A stretch of 64,000 bases of DNA from Artocarpus heterophyllus (taxonomy: Eukaryota; Streptophyta; Magnoliopsida; Rosales; Moraceae): positions 23,777,276-23,841,275 of the forward strand of contig CM046351.1 of NCBI GenBank assembly GCA_025403435.1, read 5' to 3'. The notes beneath the pieces are model-generated. The model was not told the DNA's origin, did not search any database, and saw nothing but the letters and a program-made list of their open reading frames with translations. Positions 10,803-23,800 of this stretch are shown piece by piece (position 1 is the first letter of the stretch; every line of letters starts with the position of its first letter). A program made the translations under genes and the position numbers.

Positions 10803-13800
10803 AAAGATTAGATATCCTTTTGGTGTTAAATTAAAACTACTGTCATAAGCTCTCTTATCTCATCCTTTTAAATAAGGGTCTTCTTGTGATCATATGATGT
10901 ATATCGACACTATTTAAAAATGCGAATAAGACTCCTCTATTTTGCTTTAGAATTTCCCTAATATTATATCGATTAAAAAGGTGATTGACCAATTTTGTTT
11001 AAATTACTTACATGGATTAACATATTAAACTATCAGTTTCAGAAGCATCTATTTCAATTTTTATAAATTTAATGTTGGATTTTCATCATTCCGTCCTCAT
11101 AGCGACTGATTTATGTCAATTGTAAAAATAGTTACATTAAATGCAATTGTTCTCTTTATTGCTAATAGAAACTCTTCAAAACTATTTTTACATTTTGCAC
11201 TTAATGTAAACATAAAATTGCCAATAATTATACAAAGAAGAAAGTGATTATCTTTATTAATTTTTAGAAACAATAGTCATTTTTAGTGTTAGGGATCAAA
11301 ATGCTAAAAGACAGAAGTTCAAAGAGTACTGTTCTAAAAAAAAGTTTATTTGTTAACAATATAAATAATCCTAAAATTAATTAATATGAAAACTTTAAGA
11401 CACCCACAAATAAGAAATGAAAAATCATATCACTTAATGTTAAAAATTGTGAAACATATTTGGATCTTAGCATTATCATTTTTCCATTTTGCTAATAATT
11501 TTGATAAAGGGTTAAAGTAAATGGCCATTGTTAAGCCTTTTTTTATAGTGAAGGATCCAAGTTTGTTAAATCGAGAAAACGGTCATTTAAAGAAATGATT
11601 AATCTATGATGTGCGGGTTTATTATATATGGACCAATATCAATCCTTGATAAACCAATTTCGATTAATAATTATATATCGATTTTGTCAGTGATACATTA
11701 TTAGTATAATAATAATAGACCGATTTATCAGTGATACATTATTAGTGTATTATTGATTAACCACCATAAAATCCAACAAAATGGTTCTCAAAATAAATAT
11801 TATTATGATTCATTTCATCACTAAAACAATCGGCGGCAAGACTTTAAAAATTACAATATTGACAGGTCTATGTTTTTCAATGTCAAAAACTATAATTGTC
11901 CAGTTTATATATATATATATCGATGTAAAACTGACCAAATTCAATAATCATTAACATATACTATTAGTATGAGGCTCTACTGTAAAAGACTTAAAAGGGA
12001 AAAAAAAAAAGGAGAAAGGAAAATAAGCTGAAGCCAAGGACAATTATAAGAAACTTCTAGTTTTAATTATTTCTGAATTTATCCCTATGTTCTTAGAAAC
12101 TACAAAGGTATCTTTGAAATTTTAAAAACTTATTTCAATTCTATTCCTACTAATAGACAAAATTTAGCAAAACAACATAACTACCTATACATAATTATGA
12201 TCAATATTTCATATATTAAAAACATAGAAAAACCTAAAACAAAACATTGTAGTATTTTTAAAATAGGTGAAAGTGGTTTTATTTTGAAAAATGAGAATTT
12301 TTTGGTAATTGTGCTAAGAGTGTTTTTAAAATTTTTGCCTCAAAAAAATGCAAAAATATTTTCAAAAATTCTCAAAATGACACCAAACTGGGCCTAAATT
12401 TTAGAAAAAAAAGATCTTAATTTTCATGACTTTTTAAATTTTAAATTATATTTTTTAAAATTTTTTCAAGAACAAACATATATTTCATAAACAAATTATA
12501 GTCAATTTTTTATCTTATCTCTACGTTTTTTAAGTCAAAAAAGTCTACAAGGGATGAAATTGAAATAAGTTTTTCAAATTCAAAAGATACTTTATATTTT
12601 CTAAAAACAAATAGAAAAATTATAAAATAATAAAAATTAAAAGGCATAGTCATACAATTAATTTTAATTTTTTATTTAATTGTTAGAGGCAAATCGAGAG
12701 TACATTTTGCTTGGTATACGTGGGCGATGCCTTAAAAATTAAGTATTCTTTAATAAAGGCAGGGAGAGGGGCATCCTTTTATGATTGTACCTCATTGAGC
12801 CTTTCATGTTGATAGGAATGGTATTTCACATTTGTGGGACAAGGCCATTTTCCCTGGCAGATTATCCTTTTTTTTTTCTTTGTTGTTTCTAATTCTTTTC
12901 TACCCTATTTAATTGCTAATTATTTTATCTCTCCTATTTAATTCTTACACTATTCAAGCCCCACATTTTTTAGGATTTCCCATACGACATTCTCAGAAAT
13001 TTACAGCCCTCTGAAGCTGCAGATATTATGCAATTCCCTAGGGGAAAAAAACCTTATCTGAAACTTTAAAGATATGTCGAACGTTATTTAACATCACCAC
13101 ATATGTAATGGAGACGTATAAATGGCACATGATAAAAAGCACAGTTGTGTTTGAGATCTCACCTGTCATATATGTTGTGTTTGATAACGTTATGGAACTA
13201 ATTAGTTTCAACTGCTACAATGTAAAATTCTTATATATTATAATATTGTAAAGTGAAAGATCTATATTGTAAATATTTTACATGCTTTAGTATTTTGCTT
13301 TTAATTTATTTGTTCTAACTATTTTCCGACATATTTATAATAAATTAGATAAACTATTATGTATGTATGATTTTATAAAAATCAAAAAAAGGAGGGGGGG
13401 AATAAATAATATTTTTCTTTTCGTGTTATAATAGATCCAACTTAGCTGATTGAACTTGCCCTAAAAAAACAACGTTAGCAAATACAATCACTAGAAATTC
13501 TGAACCGCCTACTTCTTAGCACTAGAAATAGGAAAAAGATGAATATATGTGGGTTGTCATCTGCTCAAGTTTATTTTTCAGGCACCAACTTGCTTCTTCA
13601 AGAAACACAAACCTCATGAAGGGCTATTACCCCATTTCCTCAATAAACAATCCTATCATTACTATCACTAATACCTAAAAAACAATATTGTACACCATTA
13701 GTACATCTATTTTTATGACAACAGATCACAAGTACTATACATATAACGCTTGAAAATCTAGAATTATATCGAAAGTAATTTTTAGTGACTTAAATAATGT

Positions 13801-13892
13801 TTAACCAATTATATTTTTATATCATTCAATGAATAAGCATGGAAAAATTATGTGGTTGGTTAAACACAATTTTAAACACTAATATTATATTT
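10803..13892. other. AT-rich intergenic region downstream of the oxidoreductase gene
   Basis: No gene is supported. Visible structure: a short direct repeat (TCAGTGATACATTATTAGT twice, about 11688-11745), a long imperfect inverted repeat at about 12040-12690 (listed separately), and a MITE-like fragment at about 13170-13335 with internal motifs of the local MITE family but no convincing ends. The rest is AT-rich sequence with homopolymer runs. Confidence 0.5.
12040..12690. repeat. Long imperfect inverted repeat, probable non-autonomous DNA transposon
   Basis: The left arm at about 12080-12155 (core TATCTTTGAAATTTTAAAAA, then CTTATTTCAATTCTATTCC) is matched in inverted orientation by about 12545-12625 (core GGGATGAAATTGAAATAAG, then TTTTTCAAATTC). 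The arms enclose about 400 bases of AT-rich DNA without coding capacity. The similarity appears to extend weakly outward to about 12040 and 12690. Ends and target duplication could not be fixed, so the class is uncertain. Confidence 0.5.
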
Positions 13893-14006
13893 GGCATTGT
13901 TAGTTTCATCCAAAAGTTATGATTGCTATAATATAAAGCTTTCACATGTTATAGTATTAAGAAAATATACATTATAGTGTAAAACTTTTACATGCTATAA
14001 TATTTT
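13893..14006. mobile_element. Left part of a MITE split by the Mutator-like element
   Basis: It starts TTTGGCATTGTTAG and carries TATAAAGCTTTCACATGTTA and TGTAAAACTTTTACATGCTA, the internal motifs of the local MITE family. It is cut at 14006 by the Mutator-like element. Its continuation is probably about 49078-49115, ending CAATGCTCCCATAC, which pairs loosely with the left end. The split is inferred from these matches. Confidence 0.5.
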
Positions 14007-14149
14007 GAGAAAACTACATAAAATGACTCTTATGGACACCCTTTATTAAAAATGACCTATTCTTTTTAAGTTTTCAAAACTGTCCCTTTTTCATTTATTT
14101 TGTTTTTATTTTGATTTAAACCAAAAAACCCTAATAATTTTTTCCCTTC

Positions 14150-14592
14150 TTTTCCCTCTCAAATCTCTCATCCTCTATTTTTCTCCACACTCTGCTCTCA
14201 TTTTCTCTGCTCTCATTTTCTCTACTCCCTCCCTCTCTCCTCTTGTTTTCTCCACTTTTCTCTCTTTCTCTCTCCTCCAATCGCCTCCACCATTGCCATC
14301 ACCGCCTTAGTATGTTGGTGACATAGATTATCAACGTTGATCGGCCGTGTGATCTTGTCCTTTTCTTTCTATTCACACGATCTTCCTTACCTTACCCTGC
14401 CTCCTTAGTTGCCACCGCCACAGATCTACAAGTTGGCCACTCTTAAGGCGTCGAATTTGAAAGCCTCTAACAAGGACATGATCGCCAAAATCTGCAGCGA
14501 CTTTACAGAGATTGGAGGGACATTCAAGAGCAAGATTGTTCTCCAATAGTTCCATGGCGTAGTCTTCTTCCTTGCCCTGCCTTCTGAGTCAC
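14150..14592 (+). other. CT-rich leader-like and gene-like fragment inside the MULE, left arm
   Basis: From about 14150 to 14300 it is CT-rich, like the 5' leader of a plant gene. From about 14405 the plus strand can be read as an open stretch (LPPPQIYKLATLKASNLK, then MIAKICSDFTEIGGTFKSK) ending at TAG around 14547. The same sequence, diverged, recurs at about 47775-47925 on the far side of the retrotransposon nest. I do not recognise the protein. A captured gene fragment is plausible but unproven. Confidence 0.35.
14588..14592. repeat. Target-site duplication of element A, left copy (GTCAC)
   Basis: GTCAC directly precedes the LTR start TGTAACG at 14593 and is repeated at 47770-47774 directly after the far LTR end. 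This is a perfect 5-base duplication, as expected for a Ty3/gypsy insertion. Confidence 0.9.
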
Positions 14593-14834
14593 TGTAACGT
14601 CCCCTTACGGACGTCACAGATGTCGTTACATTCATTCCCTTTTTATTACTTTTAAAATTAACCATTTAAATAAGGTAAAGTTTATTAAACTTATCCCAGG
14701 ATCCATGCATAAATTTTTTTTAAACTAAATTTTAATATTTTAAAACTTCTTATATTTATTTAAATAGTTTATCAATGCCAAATTAACGAAGACATAATAT
14801 AAATAGAGTTTAAAATCATCACTTAATTCTGTTT

Positions 14835-15035
14835 ACAGTTCGGTAGGCCGAACTCTGGACACCGATAGGCCGAACATGATTGGCAATCCGAACTTCAACC
14901 ACCGGCAGGCCGTTCGAGGCATTGCAAAATCAAAGTTTTAAAAATACTAGGATCGGCAAGCCGATACAAGGTAATTGAAAGGCCGATCATTGCATTGGCA
15001 GTCCGACCAGTAATGGTTGGCAAGCCAATCTACTG
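14835..15035. repeat. GGCAGGCCGAA-type motif cluster in LTR A (left)
   Basis: About nine imperfect copies of a GGC(A/T)GGCCGA(A/T) core are seen, among them TTCGGTAGGCCGAACTC, CCGGCAGGCCGTTCG, TCGGCAAGCCGATAC and AAAGGCCGATCAT. Some have decayed by transitions. The corresponding cluster in the other LTR is at 44630-44830. Confidence 0.75.
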
Positions 15036-16810
15036 TCAGAACCAAAAATAAATTAAAACAAGTCTCAATATCTCAAAGTGCGGAAAATAAACATACATAT
15101 AAAATAAACATAGTTCATAAATTTAAAACTTCTTTCTTGGCGTCTTCCATTTTCAACCCATCGTGCATAGCTCACATGCCTTTCCTTGCCCTCCACCTAA
15201 TCCATGATCTTTTTACCTCTATCTACAACATGATGTAAAACTGAGTAAGCAAAAGCTTAGTAAGTACATTTCTATCTCACATTGTAAAACATATTATGAA
15301 AACATCATAACCATAATCATCATCATTATCATCATAAAAGTGCACTAGGCACGGTTTTGTATATAACATATCTTTTGTTGACATTAACCATATTAAAAAC
15401 CTCATTCATTTTATCTTTAGAGGCCTAAGTGTTGCACCATCATCATCATTGTAGGCGCGCCGTCGTGAGATGAGAGGGGTAGCTAATCCCAAACCAAACA
15501 TGACATCATGAACATAAACATAACATTACTTTGGGTGTGCAACACTTATTTAGATGATACATGTATACATATTTATACTTTCATACTTTGAAATATGTCA
15601 TTATTTAATATCTATAACTTTTGATAAATCAAACTTTCATAATAGAACATGAATAACACCATCAAAGATTCATCATAGAAATCATCATAAAACCATCATG
15701 AACATAGATTTTCAAACTTTTGTAAATTTCATCATGTTGCATGTGAGAATGTACTTACTTGTTTAGCTTACTCAACTTTAATTGTAGGTGATATCGCCGC
15801 AGTCTTGATGTGTTCGTCTCTTAGAAATGTTCATGTCAACCATTCATTTACAAAAAAATTAACATTCGTCTCCATGATATCATTCAATACCACACAACAT
15901 ACTCATACATGCTTCTCTTAAGCACATTAATTCAAAACACATTTTATCAATCTAAAAAAAAAACATTTTAGCAAAACTGCCTGTACACATGTTGTCGACG
16001 CTTATGAATTCATAACCTAATATCTCATAATTCACACACAAGCTCCAAACTTGGCAGGGACAAAGTTAACATATAAACATATTACCATGATTTTTCGTTG
16101 GTCAAAAAAATTCCATTTGTTGTTTAAAATAAGTAACAAATTTCATGACACAAAATCTGCAAGCAATAGTTAGGCAGTGAACAACTCTAAACTCAAGTCC
16201 ATTTATCACATTTTGATGTCATAGAAAAATCTACAAAAAAATTAACACATATAATAGACACATAGAACTATAACATATCCAAAAATTGACTTAAACAAAA
16301 ATTGGAGAAGGTCAAAATACACAATTGAAGTCGGTAGTAAAACTGATTTTACAGACATGGGTAGCGAACACCTGTCAAACTAGCATTTAAGAAAAATATC
16401 ACGAAAATAATTTTGACCTCAAAATTTTTGTGACAACCTATATGCACAATAACACCCTACTACAAAAATTCTTGTGACCAAACAAAATCATTTAGACATA
16501 ATAAAAAGTTAGAGAAACAAGAGGTCCAAAGTTTGCAAGTTCACAGCCATAAAAACCTAGTTTGAAGAAAGTTTAATAACTCACAACATACACATAATAT
16601 TAGCACAAAATTTCCCAGTTCACAACCTAATATGACCATGAAAATTTTTCCAAATTTTGTAAAAATCAAAGCACATTTGCCTCTTAAACAAAAACCACAT
16701 TTTTGTGCAACATAACCAATCAGCAACAATTCATTATGAGGTGCAGAGCATGAACATTTAATATCTCAGCCTACACAACACTAAATGGTACGAATTTTGG
16801 AGCAACATCA

Positions 16811-16815
16811 CATAG
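16811..16815. repeat. Target-site duplication of solo LTR D (CATAG)
   Basis: CATAG at 16811-16815 is repeated at 19656-19660 directly after D. The empty site is visible in the other LTR of A near 46597, where the flanking sequences are continuous. Confidence 0.9.
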
Positions 16816-17087
16816 TGTAACGCCCGCCTATTTCATGTAACGAACCACGTTAAGTTAGTAACGTTAATAAGAAATGTTATTAAAAATAACGTTATATGAT
16901 ATGATATGTGATGAGTATGTTACTAACTTCTTATGTTAATTTTTGTGATAGGTGACGACCGCATGGGGTCATTGTGCTCTAGTGTTCATGTGAAATTCTA
17001 AGCATATGTTTATTTCTGATGCAATATATGATTAATTATGATGCAATGATGTATGAATGTTTTATGTTATGGCATTTAATGACAGAT

Positions 17088-17216
17088 CGGCAGGCCGAAC
17101 TTTTAAGCTCGACAGGCCGAACTTCTTGCCCGAGAATGGCAGGCCGAAGAACCCCACCGGCAGGCCAAACTTGTTGGAACCGGCAGGCCGAAGGGGAAAA
17201 CCGGCAGCCCGAACAT
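17088..17216. repeat. GGCAGGCCGAA motif cluster at the 5' side of D
   Basis: Six or so copies of CGGCAGGCCGAAC or a close variant occur in about 130 bases, separated by 8-20 bases (for example ATCGGCAGGCCGAACTTTT and GACAGGCCGAACTTCTTG). Confidence 0.82.
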
Positions 17217-19129
17217 GGCTGACGAGCAGTCAGCAGAAATCTCTCCAAAATTATGGCTGAGTTAATTACGTTAATTGGGTGATTTAATGTGATTAATTGG
17301 TATAATAATGGAATGTTTTATCAGTTAAGGAAATAAAATGGGTTTGACTTGCAAGATTTATGTCAATTTATATGGTTTCCAATTTAAATAGGGCAAAACA
17401 TGGTAAGTATTGAGTGGGAGATTGGACTTTCCTTCTTTCTCTTCTTTCCTTCCACGCCAACAGCCCTTAACAGTCAGAAAAATCTGACTTGATGAAGGGA
17501 ATTGAATTCCCATCAATTATGTTTAATACGTTAAAAATTTTTAACGTTTCCTTTTTCATTATTTTCTCTCCTTCTCATGTTTTTCTCTCAAAAATTTCTG
17601 AGACGATCTTTCATTTCTCTTTCTCTTCTCTTCTCCACGAGTTCTTCCTCTCTCTCTCTCTCTCTCACGAAAATTTTCTGAGTACATTGAAAGAAAAATC
17701 TTATTTCGTTGGTTAAATTCAAGGATTTTGAGAAGAAACTTCAAGGTATGTATTCGGTTTTCTCTAGTATTTTTGAAAAGAAATTCTTCTCTTCGTTTCG
17801 TCTACAAAATCTTTCTATAGGTATTGTGTTTTGTCTCAAAATTTTAAATGTGATGTTATGCATATATGTTATGTGGTGCTTTCTAATTTCATGTCATATG
17901 AATGTTTTATGAGAATATGATATTTCTATTTTCTACTCTTCACAGTAATGTTACTGTATAATTTTGAAAGTATAAAAAAAATGTAATGATTATTCAAGGG
18001 GTAAATATGATGTTTTCATAAGAAATTGTTATAATATGCATATGTATGAGTATGAAAGATGAATGTGTTTTATTTATATGTTATGAAATTGTTATGGGAA
18101 TTCAATAAGAAAAATGTTTTAATAAATGTTATTTCTGGATTTTTGTTATGAAATGTTGTGTATGTCTATGTGAATATTATATGAATGAATGTTATGTGTA
18201 TGGATATTTCATGATAAGTATTGATTTTATTACATCTTTAAATGATAAATGGCATGAACACTCTAGGAAACGAGCACATCGAGACCACGGCGTCGTCACC
18301 AAGTGCGTTTTTAAGGTTAAGTAAGCTAACGATAAAGTAAGTACATTCTCACCTGCAACATGACACATGTTTTTACAAGGATTGATGATATGTTTTACAA
18401 GGATTTTCATGATGATTTTATGATGATTTTTCCTTAAAGGATTTCTTATGAAAGATTTTCATGATTTTAAAGATATGCATGTATGATGATGACATGTTTC
18501 AAAGAATGAAAAGTATGTATATATGTATCACCTAATAAGTGTTGCACACCCAATGCTATGAAATGTTATGTTATGATGTCATGTTTGGTTTGGGATTAGC
18601 TACCCTTCTCCTCTCATGATGGCGCGCCTATGATGATGTTATGGTGCAACACTTGGGCCCTTAAAATAAAATGGAATAAGTTTTAAAATGGTTAACGTTA
18701 CGAAAGATATGTTCTATGAAATTGTGCTTAAGGCACTTTTATGATACAATGACAATGATGATGATGATGATGACGTTTATAAAAAGTTTTAAATTGTGAG
18801 AATATATGTACTTACTAAGCTTTAGCTTAATCATGTTTTATATGTCATGTTGCAGATAAGGGTAAGAGAATCATGGACTAGGTGGAGGACATGGGAAGGC
18901 GTGTGAGCAACATGAACGATAAATTGTAACCGGAAGCACGCCAAGAAAATGATTTTATGATTTAATCAAGTTATATTTTTGAACATATATTTTATGTTAA
19001 GTTTAAGAATACTTTTATTATGGTTTTATAAGTTATTTTATCGTTTTTCAATGAATTATGAACTTCCGCTATATTTTATGTAAAGTTGTTATGTTTTAAG
19101 TTAAAGTTTTCTAAAGGAATTTGGTCTCG

Positions 19130-19305
19130 GACGGCCTGCCGAACTCTGTGGCCGGCCTGCCGAAGACCAGAAGTTCGGCCTGCCCATTGAATTTTTCGGC
19201 TTGCCGAACATGGCTGAATTTTCAATCAGTATTGCAAAGCCTCTGTCGGCCTGCCGGTAGAGGGAACTCCGGCCTGTCGATGATGTTTGGCCTGCCAAAC
19301 TGTGG
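19130..19305. repeat. GGCCTGCCGAA motif cluster at the 3' side of D
   Basis: About seven copies of CGGCCTGCCGAAC or variants are present, in inverted orientation relative to the 17088-17216 cluster, about 2 kb away in the same LTR. The two clusters could pair in a transcript or in single-stranded DNA. Confidence 0.82.
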
Positions 19306-20464
19306 GAGTAAGTAAGTTTTAAATGATTTGATGTTTATTATGATATGTTGTGATATTTTGTTAAGCCCTTATTTTACAACTTGGTATATCTATTTTATTA
19401 ATATAAGTTCATGATTAATTTAAAGTATAAATGAATAAATTATGATAAGGAATAATTTAATCAATGCCTTTCGAAACAATGTTAAGTTAAAAAAAAAAAA
19501 AAAACGTATGAATGGGTCCTAATAATGTAAGTCTAAGTACTTTTAAAATCAATAGTAACAACAAAGTTTGATATTATTTATAATTTTAAGGTTTATGCTT
19601 GTACGAATGTAAGTATGTAACGACATCTGTGACGCCCGAATTAAGGCGTGTTTCACATAGCGTATACATGAAAATCATATTAAAATTTCAAAGCAAACGA
19701 AAATTTGTTGGCAAAGTTATAGGGATTAGAACATAAAGAAAATACAAAGTTTCCGATCAGCATTAATTAGCAGTGAGTAGCAGGGAGAAGAAAATTCATA
19801 TCTCAGCATAGAAAAATCCAATCGAGGTGAATTTTGAAGGTTATCACATAACACATACATGAATAACATATTAAAATTTTAGAGCAAACGAAAATTTGTA
19901 GACAAAGACATAGCAGTCGGATTACAAGGTGATCAAAATTTTAAAATTGCTGAGAAGAGTCTCTTACCTCAAAATAATTTCTTCTCAAGCTTCCTTTGAA
20001 TTCGCCCAAAGAAAACTCAATATTTCTTTCAATTATTTGCAGGAGAATTGAGGGAGAGAATAAGGAGAAAATTGTGTAGAAGAGAGAAAGAAGATGTCTA
20101 AGAGAAATTTTAGAGAGAGAGTGTGTGAGAATTTTTACGTGAATGAAAAAAATGATGGAGGAGGACAACTATCTCTGTTAAATCAAAATTCTTTTTACGT
20201 GAATTTTTTTTTTTTTTTTGGAGTGATTCGTGGGATTGAAGGGAATTACAGAAAGATTATAATGATTTGGTCCACTTACCAAAATTTAACTCTCAAAATA
20301 GGAAACCTTCTAAAATAATTCAATCATCTATAAAAGTCAAATAATTCCATCACATAAAATAAGAAAATAGGCCAAAATTAAGCTAATCATTCACAATTTA
20401 TCATCCGATTAAAATTAGTCTTCCATGCCACAATTTTGGTGATTACCTGTTAATTACTCGTCAA

Positions 20465-20560
20465 CTGTCTTCGGCCTACAGAAGTCATGAGGTCTGGCTT
20501 GTCGATGGAAGCCATCGGCCTGCCATTCTATGAGGGATAATTTGACTTGCCAAACCGCCG
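20465..20560. repeat. GGCCTGCC-type motif cluster in LTR A (right), decayed
   Basis: Several degenerate copies are visible (TTCGGCCTACAGAAG, GTCTGGCTTGTCGATGG, CATCGGCCTGCCATTC), inverted relative to 14835-15035. The homologous cluster in the other LTR (47400-47545) has more intact copies. Confidence 0.65.
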
Positions 20561-20788
20561 TATACATTAAAATATAACAAAACATTAATTTTATTACAAA
20601 AATTATTATCAGACATACAACATAAATGACATGAACACCCTGAGCACATCAATTCCTCGTGACCGTCACCTGTCGTCATACTTAAAATAAAATAGTTAGT
20701 AACATTATATCATATATTAATAAGGAAATTACTAACATCGTTATTCATTTGACATAATCCGTTACATGAAAATTTGACGGGTGTTACA

Positions 20789-20805
20789 ATTCTCCCCACC
20801 TTATA
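20789..20805 (-). other. Polypurine tract of element A
   Basis: The minus strand reads AAGGTGGGGAGAAT directly before the 3' LTR start TGTAACACCC. This is the expected priming site for plus-strand DNA synthesis and confirms the 3' LTR edge. Confidence 0.85.
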
Positions 20806-20824
20806 AGAGTTTCATCCTCGATAC

Positions 20825-23800
20825 TCAAAATAGTTGCGGATACTTAGTTCTCATGTCATCTTCACATTCCCATGTGGCTTCTTCCACTTGGTGATTTCGC
20901 CATAGCACCTTGACCAATGGAATTTCTTTATTCCTCAAGGTCTTGGTTTTTGGATCTAGTATCTCCACTGGCTTTTCTTCATAGCTGAGATCATCTCGCA
21001 TTTCGATCACCTATGGATTAATCACATGCGTAGGATCTAGGACATATTTCTTGAGCATCGAAACGTGGAACACATCATGAATAGATGACATTTTTTATGG
21101 TAGTCTCAACTGATAAGCTACTTTGCCTATCCGCTTCATGATTTCATAGGTTTCAACAAACCTTGGATTCAACTTGCCTTTCTTTCCAAGCCTCATGACT
21201 CCTTTCGTTGGTGCAACCTTCAAGAACACCGAATCTCCTACAGCAAATTCTAAGGGCCTTCTTTTTTTATCAGCATAACTTTTCTGATGGCTTTAGGCGA
21301 TCTCTATTCTCTTTCGTATCAACTTAATCATCTCAGAGGTTTCATTAACAAAATCGGTCTTTACATCGTCAACACTTTCTATCAACTTCTTTTCACCAGC
21401 TTCATGCCAACATATAGGCAACCTACATTTTCACCCATACAGGGCCTCGTAAGGTGCCATTCCAATCGTCGCCTGGTAGCTGTTGTTGTAAACAAATTCT
21501 GCTAACGGCATCATTTTACACTAGTTGGTCTTGAAGTCGAGAGTACAGGCCTGAAGCATATCCTCAAAGATCAAGTTTGTCCTCTCTATTTGGCCATCTA
21601 TTTGAGGATGAAAAGTTGTACTAAAATGCAACTTAGTCCCCATCGCAGTTTGTACACTTTTTCAAAACTTGGACGTGAACCTACTGTCACGATCAGAAAT
21701 GATAGACTTAGGGATTCCATGAAATCGTATGATCTCCTTGACATAGAGTTCCATTAACCACTCCATAGAGTAAGTGATCTTGATAGGAATGAAATGTGTC
21801 ATCTTCATCAATCGATCAACAACAACCCAAATAGCATCATAACCATTTATAGTCCTGGGCAAACTGGTAATGAAATCCATTACAATCTCTTCCCATTTCC
21901 ATTCCAGTATCTGAATTGACTGTAAACCATCGCCAGGTCTTTGGTATTCAGCTTTGACTTGTTGGCGTATCAAGCATTTCTTCACATACATTGCAACGTC
22001 ACATTTCATCCCAAACCACCAAAAGTTGTCCCTTAGATTGTTGTGCATCTTTGTTGCACCTAGATGAATTAAATAAAAAGTATCGTGTATTTTTGCTAAA
22101 ATCCCTCTCCTTAAGCCATCATCGTTGGGAACACATAAACGGTCCTTGAGGTACAGAGTTCTATCATCAGTAATTCAAAACTCTTCACATTTCCCTTCTT
22201 TTATTTCCTGCTTAATCCTTGTGAGGCTTACATCTTCATCTTGCTTACTCCAAATCTCATCATGCAATGTTGGAGCAAGAGTAAGTGCTGATGGTTGGCC
22301 TGATATGAGTTCTAAACCGAAGTCTAGAATTTCTTTCCTTAAAGGCTGAGACATCGCTTGTAATGACAACAATGTGGCAACTGCCTTCCTACTCAGAGCA
22401 TCAACTAGCCGATTAGCCTTTCCTGGATGATAAAGGATTTCACAATCATAATCCTTCAGCAACTCTAGCCATCTTCGTTGTTTCATGTTCAGGTCCTTCT
22501 GAGTGAAGAAGTACTTTAGACTTTGATGGTCAGTAAAGATCTTGCACTGGACCCCATATAAGTAATGTCTCTATATTTTTAGTGCGAAAACAACAGTCGC
22601 TAACTCAAGGTCATGAGTGGGATAGTTCTTCTTATAATCCTTTAGTTGTCTCAATGCATAAATGATCACTCTGCCATTCTACATCAGTATAGCACCAAGG
22701 CCTATCTTAGAAAAGTCACTGTAGATCACAAATCTGTCACTTCCTTCAAGAATGGCCAATACTGGAGCTGTAGTTAATCTTTTCTTCAGTTCTTGGAAAC
22801 TCTTCTCGCATGCATCTGTCCATTCAAACTTCTTTCCTTTGCGGGTTAGATTTGTGAGAGGCGCTACTATCCTGGAGAAGTCTTCTGCAAATCTTTGATA
22901 ATAACCAGCCAGACCCAAAAAGCTCCTTATCTCACTTGCATTTGTTGGTTGTTTCCAATTGAGAACAACCTCCACTTTAGTAGGATCTACCATTATCCCT
23001 TCCTTTGATACTACATGCCCGAGGAAAGACACTTTATCGAGCCAAAATTCACACTTGGAGAACTTTGCATACAACTTGTGTCTCCTTAATGTCTCCAGCA
23101 CAATTCTCAGATGCTCAACGTGTTCTTACCGACTCTTTGAATAAACAAGAATATCGTCGATAAATACAACGACAAATTTATCAGGGAAATCCTTGAATAC
23201 CCGATTCATCAGGTCCATGAAGGCTGCAGGTGTATTCGTTAGACCAAAAGGCATAACCATAAATTCATAGTGACCATACCTTGATCTAAAGGCTATTTTT
23301 AGGATGTCTCCTTTAATCTTCAACTGGTGATATCCCGACTGCAGATCGATCTTTGAAAACACAGATGCACCTTTAAGTTGATCAAACAACTCGTCGATTT
23401 AAGGCAACGGGTACTTGTTCTTGATTGTCACCTTATTTAGTTTTCTATAGTCGATATAGAGTCTCATAGAGCCATCCTTCTTCTTAACAAATAAGACTGG
23501 AGCTCCCCAAGGTGAATGACTAGGTCTGATGAAGCCTTTGTTGAGAAGTTCCTTTAGTTGAGAATGAAGCTCTTTCAATTCTGCTGGGGCCATTCTATAA
23601 GATGCCTTTGAAATCGGGTCGGTGCCTGAAGCGAGCTCGATCTTGAATTCAATTTCTCTATCAAGGGGTGCTTGACGGATCATCTGGAAACACCTCTAAA
23701 AATTCTCATACCGCTGCCACATCCTCAATCCTTTTCTTTTCTTCTTGACTTTTGTCCACAACGTTTGCCAAGTAACCCACGCAGCCACTTGCTAACAATT

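Larger units (their letters stand above)
16816..19655 (+). mobile_element. Solo LTR D (2840 bp) of a related chromovirus, opposite orientation
   Basis: It starts TGTAACGCCCG and ends GGCGTGTTTCA, flanked by CATAG, with no internal region, primer site or coding sequence. It is homologous to the LTR of A but inverted: the block around GGGATTAGCTACCC and GGCGCGCC at 18530-18660 is the reverse complement of 15420-15560. The terminal GACGCCCG/ACATCTGT block matches the A start. A recombination-derived solo LTR is the simplest reading. It carries two motif clusters, GGCAGGCCGAA (17088-17216) and GGCCTGCCGAA (19130-19305). A CT/GA-rich leader-like stretch lies at about 17410-17700. Confidence 0.9.
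14593..20788 (-). repeat. 3' LTR of element A, split by solo LTR D
   Basis: The plus strand begins TGTAACGTCCCC and ends GACGGGTGTTACA. Removing D and one copy of its target duplication leaves about 3.35 kb, matching the other LTR (44385-47769) along its whole length with many substitutions and small indels. Two clusters of GGCAGGCCGAA/GGCCTGCCGAA-type motifs lie near its ends (14835-15035 and 20465-20560). A GGCGCGCC-bearing block (about 15420-15560) is shared with D. The open frame at 19941-20168 lies in the LTR and is not taken as a gene. Confidence 0.92.

Noticed and set aside
17489..17716. 75-codon plus-strand frame in solo LTR D
   Set aside because: It lies in the CT-rich leader-like part of the LTR, is Ser/Phe-rich from poly-pyrimidine sequence, and has no recognisable domain.
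19941..20168. 75-codon minus-strand frame conserved at 46879-47106
   Set aside because: The two positions are the same place in the two LTRs of element A, so conservation reflects shared origin. The composition is low-complexity leader sequence, with no recognisable domain.
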